A stretch of 64,000 nucleotides of DNA from JACMLD01 sp044227095 (GTDB taxonomy: Bacteria > Bacteroidota > Bacteroidia > Chitinophagales > Chitinophagaceae): assembly GCA_044227095.1 (NCBI GenBank), contig JBGAFV010000001.1, positions 2,604,001 to 2,668,000 of the forward strand, written 5' to 3'. Below, piece by piece: positions 58,496 to 64,000 of the stretch. Each line of letters opens with the position of its first letter. Position 1 is the first letter of the stretch. The position numbers were made by a program, and so were the translations under genes. Below the pieces are notes generated by a model. The model saw only the letters and a program-made list of their open reading frames with translations, did no database searches and had not been told where the DNA came from.

Positions 58496-59485
58496 ATGGA
58501 TGTTTTTCCTGTTTCGGATTCTACACTTTCGCCGGTTCACGTTGCTGCTTTTGTAAAAGATGCATTTTGTTTTAAGGATAATGTTACTGCCCGCATTTTA
58601 AAAACAGGGATAAGTCACACTTATTTAATTAATACTGGCACGGATAAATATATTTTCAGGATTTATAGCCTTAACTGGAGAACCCAAAACGAAATTGCAG
58701 AAGAGATACGATTGCTGAACCTGCTTAAAGAAAACGGTTTGCCTGTTTCTTATGCAATTGCAGATGTTAATGGCAGCTACATTCAGCAATTAAATGCGCC
58801 GGAGGGTTTGCGATATGCCGTGCTATTTTCTTTTGCAAAAGGAATAAAAATGCTAAACATGCCCGTGGAACTGCATTATAACCTTGGACAAATAATGGCA
58901 GGCATACACAGTAAAACACAGAACCTTTCTTTGCAAAGAGTAACCTATACACCGGAAGTCTTGCTAATTAACTCTTTCGAAAAACTAAAAGAATTTCTAG
59001 ATGATAGCACAGACGAGATGATCTATATGCATTCGCTGCAAAAATTTTTATATAAAACCTTAACTGTTGAGCAAATGAACGATCTCCGAAAAGGAGTTGT
59101 TCATCTTGATATCTGGTTCGATAATATAAGTATTGATAAGAATGAAGTAACAATTTTTGATTTTGATTTTTGTGGAAACGGTTGGCTTTTACTGGACATT
59201 GCATATTATATACTGCAGGTGTTTAGCACTGAGAAAGATGAAAAGGAATACAACCTGAAAAAAGAAAGTTTTTTACAAGGATACGAATCTATAATGCCAA
59301 TTCCTTTAAAAGAAAAAAATCTTATACCTGCTGCTGCTTTAAGTCTTTACTTTTTTTACCTGGGTATACAATGCAGTCGTTACGATAATTGGTCCAACAA
59401 TTTCTTAAACGAGATCTATCTCAAAAGATTTATCAATTTACTGATAAAAAAATGGGCAGATTTTCACGGAATGAATATAGCTTGA
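58496..59485 (+). CDS. APH-like phosphotransferase
   Basis: The 329-residue kinase-like protein has ISHTYLINTGTDKYIFRIYS with the nucleotide lysine region, the catalytic loop VVHLDIWFDNI with His203, Asp205 and Asn210, and IFDFDFCGNGWLLLDIAYY (the DxD metal motif). This is the aminoglycoside/choline kinase and homoserine kinase type II family. The substrate cannot be read from the sequence. It lies 40 bp after xseB and is probably a separate function. Confidence 0.85.
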   Translation: MDVFPVSDSTLSPVHVAAFVKDAFCFKDNVTARILKTGISHTYLINTGTDKYIFRIYSLNWRTQNEIAEEIRLLNLLKENGLPVSYAIADVNGSYIQQLNAPEGLRYAVLFSFAKGIKMLNMPVELHYNLGQIMAGIHSKTQNLSLQRVTYTPEVLLINSFEKLKEFLDDSTDEMIYMHSLQKFLYKTLTVEQMNDLRKGVVHLDIWFDNISIDKNEVTIFDFDFCGNGWLLLDIAYYILQVFSTEKDEKEYNLKKESFLQGYESIMPIPLKEKNLIPAAALSLYFFYLGIQCSRYDNWSNNFLNEIYLKRFINLLIKKWADFHGMNIA

Positions 59486-59575
59486 GGATAACTGGCGTTT
59501 TGTTATTTGTCTGGCTGTTTGCCAGCACGCCGTATATTTGCAGCTTTGACAATTTGATCACCAAACCGGTTTTAC

Positions 59576-61363
59576 TTGGCTTCACTAAAATCATTGTATC
59601 AGCTTCTTATCAATCAACTCCGTATCAGGGTAACGCGGGTACAGTTTATAATGATAATTGCAACGCTTACTGGTTTTGTATCTGGACTGGTGGCAGTATT
59701 GCTTAAAACACTGGTGCATTATGTGCAGCATTGGGTAAAAGAAATCCCGGTATCAAGGTTTGCCTATCTGTTGTTTCCTTGTGTTGGTTTATTGATTACA
59801 GTTTTTATTATCCGCCACTTTTTTGGTAAAGAGATTGAAAAAGGTATTGCAATGGTGCTTAAAGCCATTGCAAGAAGATCTTCTTTTATTCCGCTGAAAC
59901 ATGTTTACATGCATGTTATTACCAGTTCTGTAACTGTAGGGCTTGGCGGATCTGCGGGATTGGAAGCACCGATTGTGGCTACAGGCTCTGCTGTTGGTTC
60001 TAATCTTGCACGTATAACTGATCTTAATTACCGCGAACGTACTTTACTGGTTGCATGTGGTGCTGCAGCAGGTATCTCAGCTGTATTTAATGCGCCAATA
60101 GCAGGTGTTATTTTCGCTATTGAAGTATTGCTTACCGAAACGGTAGTAAGTTATTTTATACCACTTATGATTTCTTCCGTAATGGGAGCCTTGTGTTCTA
60201 AAATTATTTTAAAAGAAGAATCACTATTCAATTTTGTGTTAAAGCAGAATTTTAATTACAACAATGTTCCTTTTTATATTTTATTAGGTGTGCTTACAGG
60301 ATTTGTATCGCTGTATTATGCCAAGTCGTTTAAAAATATTGAAGGCCGGTTGCACAACAATAAAATGAATGCTTACGGCAAAGCAATCACTGGTGGTTTG
60401 CTATTAATGCTCATCTGTTTTATTTTTCCTCCTTTATTTGGCGAAGGATATAACAGTATAAAACTTGTTGCCAATGCTACGCCGGGAGATATTACTGACA
60501 ATACAACATTGTTTTCGCGGCTTGGAGAAAATTGGGGACTTATTACTTTTACTGCGTTGATTGTGTTGGTAAAGCCTGTTGCTGCTGCTATTACTATTGG
60601 TGCTGGCGGCAATGGCGGAAATTTTGCGCCTTCATTGTTTACAGGGGCGTATCTGGGTTTTTGTTTTTCCCGGTTGTTGAACAGTACGCCCTGGATAAAA
60701 ATTCCGGAAGGTAATTTCAGTTTAGTAGGAATGGCCGGTGTTCTCAGCGGTGTAATGTATTGCCCGCTTACTGCTATATTTTTAATTGCAGAGATTACAA
60801 ACGGGTACGAACTATTTATCCCGCTAATGATTGTTTCTTCCATTTCTTTTTTTATAGTGAAGACCAGCGAGCCGTTTTCAATGGAAACAAAAAAACTTGC
60901 ATCACTCGGTCATATTTTCACACACCAGAAAGAGAAAAATATATTAACCAGCATCAGCTTGAATGAAATGCTTGAAAACAGCTATGAAAGCATCAGCATG
61001 GATAAGAAACTGACAGATCTTATTGAAGTAATTAAGCGCAGCGAAAAAAATATTTTTGCTGTGCATGATGGCCGGAATCGTTTCGCAGGCATTATTGAAC
61101 TGAATGACGTAAAACAGAAATTATTTCAGCCAGGGTTGTTTAAATATGTTTCTATAAGGTCTATTATGAAGAAGCCCGGTGCCGTTTTAAGAGAAGACCA
61201 GGATATGCATTCAGTAATGGAACAATTTGATATAACACATAGCTGGTACCTGCCAGTACTGGATAAAGACAACAGGTTTATGGGTTTTATTTCCAAAACA
61301 AAAGTATTCAATAAATACCGCGAAGCACTATCGCAGCAGGGTGATTTTTATGAAGGAACGTAA
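59576..61363 (+). CDS. ClC-family chloride channel or antiporter with CBS domains
   Basis: The 595-residue membrane protein has the ClC pattern: GLGGSAGLEAPIVATGSAVG, with the residues that coordinate the anion, then AACGAAAGISAVFNAPIAGVIFAIEV, cut to AAAGISAVFNAPIAGVIFAI, GAGGNGGNFAPSLFTGAYLG and GMAGVLSGVMYCPLTAIFLI. Two CBS domains follow (about residues 450-590), with KLTDLIEVIKRSEKNIFAVHDG and RSIMKKPGAVLREDQDMHS. The most reasonable start is TTG at 59576; the next ATG (59651) would lose part of the first helix. TATATTTG (59533-59540) may be its promoter. Channel or antiporter cannot be decided. Confidence 0.87.
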   Translation: MASLKSLYQLLINQLRIRVTRVQFIMIIATLTGFVSGLVAVLLKTLVHYVQHWVKEIPVSRFAYLLFPCVGLLITVFIIRHFFGKEIEKGIAMVLKAIARRSSFIPLKHVYMHVITSSVTVGLGGSAGLEAPIVATGSAVGSNLARITDLNYRERTLLVACGAAAGISAVFNAPIAGVIFAIEVLLTETVVSYFIPLMISSVMGALCSKIILKEESLFNFVLKQNFNYNNVPFYILLGVLTGFVSLYYAKSFKNIEGRLHNNKMNAYGKAITGGLLLMLICFIFPPLFGEGYNSIKLVANATPGDITDNTTLFSRLGENWGLITFTALIVLVKPVAAAITIGAGGNGGNFAPSLFTGAYLGFCFSRLLNSTPWIKIPEGNFSLVGMAGVLSGVMYCPLTAIFLIAEITNGYELFIPLMIVSSISFFIVKTSEPFSMETKKLASLGHIFTHQKEKNILTSISLNEMLENSYESISMDKKLTDLIEVIKRSEKNIFAVHDGRNRFAGIIELNDVKQKLFQPGLFKYVSIRSIMKKPGAVLREDQDMHSVMEQFDITHSWYLPVLDKDNRFMGFISKTKVFNKYREALSQQGDFYEGT

Positions 61364-61630
61364 ATGCTTTCTTCGGTTGAGTTTAACCGCTATCCTCAAA
61401 TCCCGGGTATAAACTCATGCCACCGTTTACAAGGTTTAGGCTAGCATTTTTTTCATAAGCATATTGCATCTTAGCTTTAAAGTTTGGGCAATTGGCAGTT
61501 TAATATTTAATTGAAAACATGCGTTTTATGTTCTTATTTCATTATAAACCAGTGCCTCAAATGAGTCTGTTTATAAAAGTATTTCCAATAGTCATTTTCC
61601 CTTAATTTTACCGGCCCAATCAAATAAAAA

Positions 61631-62599
61631 ATGCCTGAAGATAAAAACAGACAGTTCCTGGATTTTGAGAAGCCCATCAAAGATCTTTTTGATGAGATTG
61701 AAAAATTGCAGCAGTCGGCTGAAAAAACAAAGATTGACTCTACTGAGTTAATTAAGAAATACAAAGACCAGGTAATTGAAAAAAGAAGAGAAATAACACA
61801 GCACCTCAATAGCTGGCAAAGGGTTCAGTTAAGCCGTCACCCAGACAGGCCATATACCTTAAAGTATATTCAAAAAATGGCCAATAACTTTGTGGAGTTA
61901 CATGGAGACAGAAATGTAAAGGATGACAAAGCAATGGTAGGTGGCTTTGCACAATTGGGAGATGAAACAGTAATGATAATTGGTCAGCAAAAAGGCATTA
62001 ATACCAAAATGCGTCAATTGCGTAATTTTGGTATGGCAAATCCCGAAGGATACCGTAAGGCTTTGCGTTTAATGCGGCTTGCAGAAAAATTTAATAAACC
62101 TGTAATCACATTAATAGATACTCCAGGTGCTTATCCTGGTATGGAAGCAGAAGAACGCGGACAAGGTGAGGCCATTGCAAGAAATATTTATGAGATGATG
62201 CGTTTGAAGGTTCCGGTTATATGTACAATAATAGGAGAAGGTGCATCGGGCGGCGCTTTGGGTATTGGCGTAGGCGACAAAGTATTTATGATGGAGAATG
62301 CCTGGTACACCGTTATTTCTCCGGAAAACTGCAGCTCTATATTGTGGCGCAGTTGGGAAATGAAAGAAAAAGCAGCAGAAGAACTTAGGTTAACATCAGA
62401 CCATATGTACAAATTTGGGCTTGTAGATGGTGTGGTACCAGAGCCTTTGGGTGGTGCACATTGGGATTATAATGAAGCAGCTCAAAACCTGAAAAGCGTT
62501 TTAATTAACGCCATTGCGGAACTAAAGCAACAAGATCCGCAGGAAAGAATAGACAACCGCATAAAGAAGTTTGGGAAAATGGGTTTTTGGGATGAATAA
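61631..62599 (+). CDS. accA: Acetyl-CoA carboxylase carboxyltransferase alpha subunit
   Basis: The 322-residue subunit makes malonyl-CoA with AccD. It has LDFEKPIKDLFDEIEKL near the start, AQLSRHPDRPYTLKYI-like VQLSRHPDRPYTLKYIQ, ELHGDRNVKDDKAMVGG, RKALRLMRLAEKFNKPVITL and the crotonase-fold oxyanion segment IGEGASGGALGIGVGD, then NAWYTVISPENCSSILWRS. The normal length and ATG start argue for an intact gene. accD is not adjacent, which is usual. Confidence 0.97.
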   Translation: MPEDKNRQFLDFEKPIKDLFDEIEKLQQSAEKTKIDSTELIKKYKDQVIEKRREITQHLNSWQRVQLSRHPDRPYTLKYIQKMANNFVELHGDRNVKDDKAMVGGFAQLGDETVMIIGQQKGINTKMRQLRNFGMANPEGYRKALRLMRLAEKFNKPVITLIDTPGAYPGMEAEERGQGEAIARNIYEMMRLKVPVICTIIGEGASGGALGIGVGDKVFMMENAWYTVISPENCSSILWRSWEMKEKAAEELRLTSDHMYKFGLVDGVVPEPLGGAHWDYNEAAQNLKSVLINAIAELKQQDPQERIDNRIKKFGKMGFWDE

Positions 62600-62727
62600 G
62601 CATGTTTATTTCCCGCAACAATTATAAAGTCCTCTTTTAATACTTGTCTTAGTGTTTAAATTAAATAACCCGGAAACTTCTTTCAACAAATTATAATCAT
62701 CATTAAAAACTAAACAATCCTTATTTA

Positions 62728-63609
62728 ATGTCACTCAGTAATCGTCTTCGTGGTACCGGTGTTGCACTGGTTACCCCTTTCACCGCCAAATCAGAAATTG
62801 ATTATGATGCCCTCGGCAAAGTCATCGATTTTGTGATAAAGGATGGCGTAGAGTATGTAGTTACGCTTGGTACAACAGGCGAAACCCCAACACTGCGAAA
62901 GGATGAGAAGAAGGCTATTGTTGAATTTACGTATCATAAAGTTGACAGTCGTGTACCGGTGATTGTAGGTATTGGTGGCAATAATACACAGGAGGTGATA
63001 GAAGATTTGCAAAGCATTCCTCTTGATAAGGCTATTGCTGTATTAAGCGCAAGCCCTTATTACAACAAGCCTTCCCAGGAAGGATTGTACCAACATTATA
63101 AAGCTATTGCTGCAGCAACTGTAAAGCCAATACTGTTGTACAATGTTCCAGGTAGAACTGGCCGTAATATTGATGCAGATACCATTCTTCGCCTGGCAAA
63201 TGAAATAGATAATATTGCTGGTCTTAAAGAAGCTGGTGGCGATATGGCGCAATGCATGAAAGTGCTTCGCGATAAACCACAGGATTTTTTTGTTGTAAGT
63301 GGAGATGATGCACTGGCATTGCCGCAGATTGCCTGCGGTATGGAAGGCGTTATCAGCGTAGCAGCTAATAGTTTTCCAAAAACGTTTTCTGAGATGGTAC
63401 GTCTTTCTTTGAAGTCTGATTTTAAAAATGCAAAAGCATTAAACGATAAACTGATAGAAGCATATGAAATTATGTTTGCCGAAAACAACCCGGCAGGCGT
63501 TAAAGCTTTTATGGCCGAAATGGGCTTAATTGGTAATTATTTCCGCTTACCTGTAACTCCATTAAGCAGTTCGCTACACAAAAAAGTAAAAGAATACCTG
63601 GCCCGGTAA
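62728..63609 (+). CDS. dapA: 4-hydroxy-tetrahydrodipicolinate synthase
   Basis: The enzyme condenses pyruvate with aspartate semialdehyde for lysine and peptidoglycan precursors. The 293-residue protein has TTGETPTL with Thr49 and Thr50, YYNKPSQEGLYQHYKAI, LYNVPGRTG with Tyr138 and Arg143, and the Schiff-base Lys167 in NIAGLKEAGGD. The start MSLSNRLRGTGVALVTPF is typical. An intrinsic terminator follows 24 bases after the stop. Confidence 0.97.
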   Translation: MSLSNRLRGTGVALVTPFTAKSEIDYDALGKVIDFVIKDGVEYVVTLGTTGETPTLRKDEKKAIVEFTYHKVDSRVPVIVGIGGNNTQEVIEDLQSIPLDKAIAVLSASPYYNKPSQEGLYQHYKAIAAATVKPILLYNVPGRTGRNIDADTILRLANEIDNIAGLKEAGGDMAQCMKVLRDKPQDFFVVSGDDALALPQIACGMEGVISVAANSFPKTFSEMVRLSLKSDFKNAKALNDKLIEAYEIMFAENNPAGVKAFMAEMGLIGNYFRLPVTPLSSSLHKKVKEYLAR

Positions 63610-63632
63610 TTTTATTGTTTTTTTATATAGAG

Positions 63633-63667
63633 ATATGCCTTGCTTTGTAAGCAGGCATATTTTTTTT
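63633..63667 (+). terminator. Intrinsic terminator after dapA
   Basis: ATATGCCTTGCTT and AAGCAGGCATAT pair (one extra T) around TGT, with eight T after. Confidence 0.9.
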
Positions 63668-63743
63668 ATTGAATGATTAAAGCACTAATCATGTAAACCA
63701 AGCGTTACTGCATTGAGTGCAAAAGAAGTATATAGCAGCAATT

Positions 63744-64000
63744 ATGAGTTTAACAACATCAAATACGCAATTCAGTATAAAGTTAAAAGTAACAGCACTG
63801 CCCTTAGAGCCTGTTTGTGAAAATATTTATCTCGCAGGTAACTTTAATGGATGGAACCCCGGAGACGATAAATTCAAATTGACAAAAGATAAATCCGGAT
63901 CTTTTTTTATAGAGCTGAACAAAATGAGTGCAGGCAATTGTGAATTTAAATTTACCAGGGGCGGTTGGAATAATGCCGAAGCAAACAACAACGGCAGTGA
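63744..64000 (+). CDS. Protein with N-terminal AMPK/CBM48-like domain (partial)
   Basis: Only the first 85 codons are in the window. They encode a short beta sandwich beginning MSLTTSNTQFSIKLKVTALP, with ENIYLAGNFNGWNPGDDKFK and SGSFFIELNKMSAGNCEFKF, then FTRGGWNNAE. The NIYLAGNFNGWNP motif is typical of glycogen-binding E-set domains of the AMPK-beta/CBM48 type. The rest, likely a hydrolase or esterase in relatives, lies beyond the edge. The start codon follows a terminator and a short gap. Confidence 0.75.
   Translation, partial: MSLTTSNTQFSIKLKVTALPLEPVCENIYLAGNFNGWNPGDDKFKLTKDKSGSFFIELNKMSAGNCEFKFTRGGWNNAEANNNGS

Overview
The window looks like the chromosome of a member of the Bacteroidota, most likely family Chitinophagaceae. 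Four things point there: a type IX secretion plug-domain protein and a protein with a T9SS type A sorting domain; TamL-like, LolA and FtsX/LolE envelope genes; promoters of the Bacteroidota sigma-ABfr type (TTTG, about 18-20 bp, TAnnTTTG); and intergenic DNA crowded with short palindromes and heptad repeats. I saw no tRNA, rRNA, CRISPR array, phage module or conventional transposase.

Layout. 1-7.6 kb: start of a TamL-like gene (-), TrmH methyltransferase, FtsX-type permease, T9SS plug protein, the small SRP RNA, transaldolase-like fsa, then a secreted small protein, a GyrI-like protein and a GH16 glucanase (-). 7.6-15.8 kb: first part of the his operon, with a clear leader peptide and attenuator, then a GxxExxY gene, hisG, hisD, hisC and hisB, interleaved with a LURP-one-like gene, a PQQ-type sugar dehydrogenase and a cytochrome c. 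15.9-17.0 kb: a GNAT and a hydrolase (-) and an antitoxin-like small gene (+). 17.3-27.2 kb: the trp operon with its own leader peptide and attenuator: trpE, trpG, a second GxxExxY gene, trpD, trpC, two tandem trpF, three GNAT genes, trpB and trpA. 27.2-31.4 kb: hisH, hisA, hisF, a 65-residue membrane protein, hisIE and a TlpA-like thioredoxin gene follow trpA at short spacing. The trp operon therefore sits inside a split his operon.

31.4-64 kb is mostly housekeeping: a T9SS-sorted protein, M1 peptidase, HupE/UreJ and DUF6702-type proteins, DinB, an SRPBCC protein, pyrF, a sigma-factor/anti-sigma/DUF4097 cassette, an acyl-CoA dehydrogenase, aroK, DUF423, a 7TM-DISM histidine kinase, ftsK, lolA, ubiX, a thioredoxin-like protein, an alpha-oxoamine synthase, a PafA-like phosphatase, a TonB-domain lipoprotein, Pr6Pr, an HTH protein, an ArsR/SRPBCC pair with a visible operator, xseAB, a phosphotransferase, a ClC channel, accA, dapA and the start of a gene with an AMPK/CBM48-like domain.

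The most interesting structure is a pair of roughly 0.5-kb units, one in the his operon (7768-8253) and one in the trp operon (19670-20188). Each holds a single GxxExxY (PDDEXK-like) gene between inverted repeats that begin with the same ten bases, TTGTCTGAAC. Their ends overlap the start or stop codons of the flanking biosynthetic genes. Other notable points are the textbook his and trp attenuators with nearly leaderless leader peptides, a possible FNR/Crp-controlled small RNA at about 50.1-50.24 kb next to two related terminator-bearing units, and several families of palindromic and heptad repeats in the gaps.
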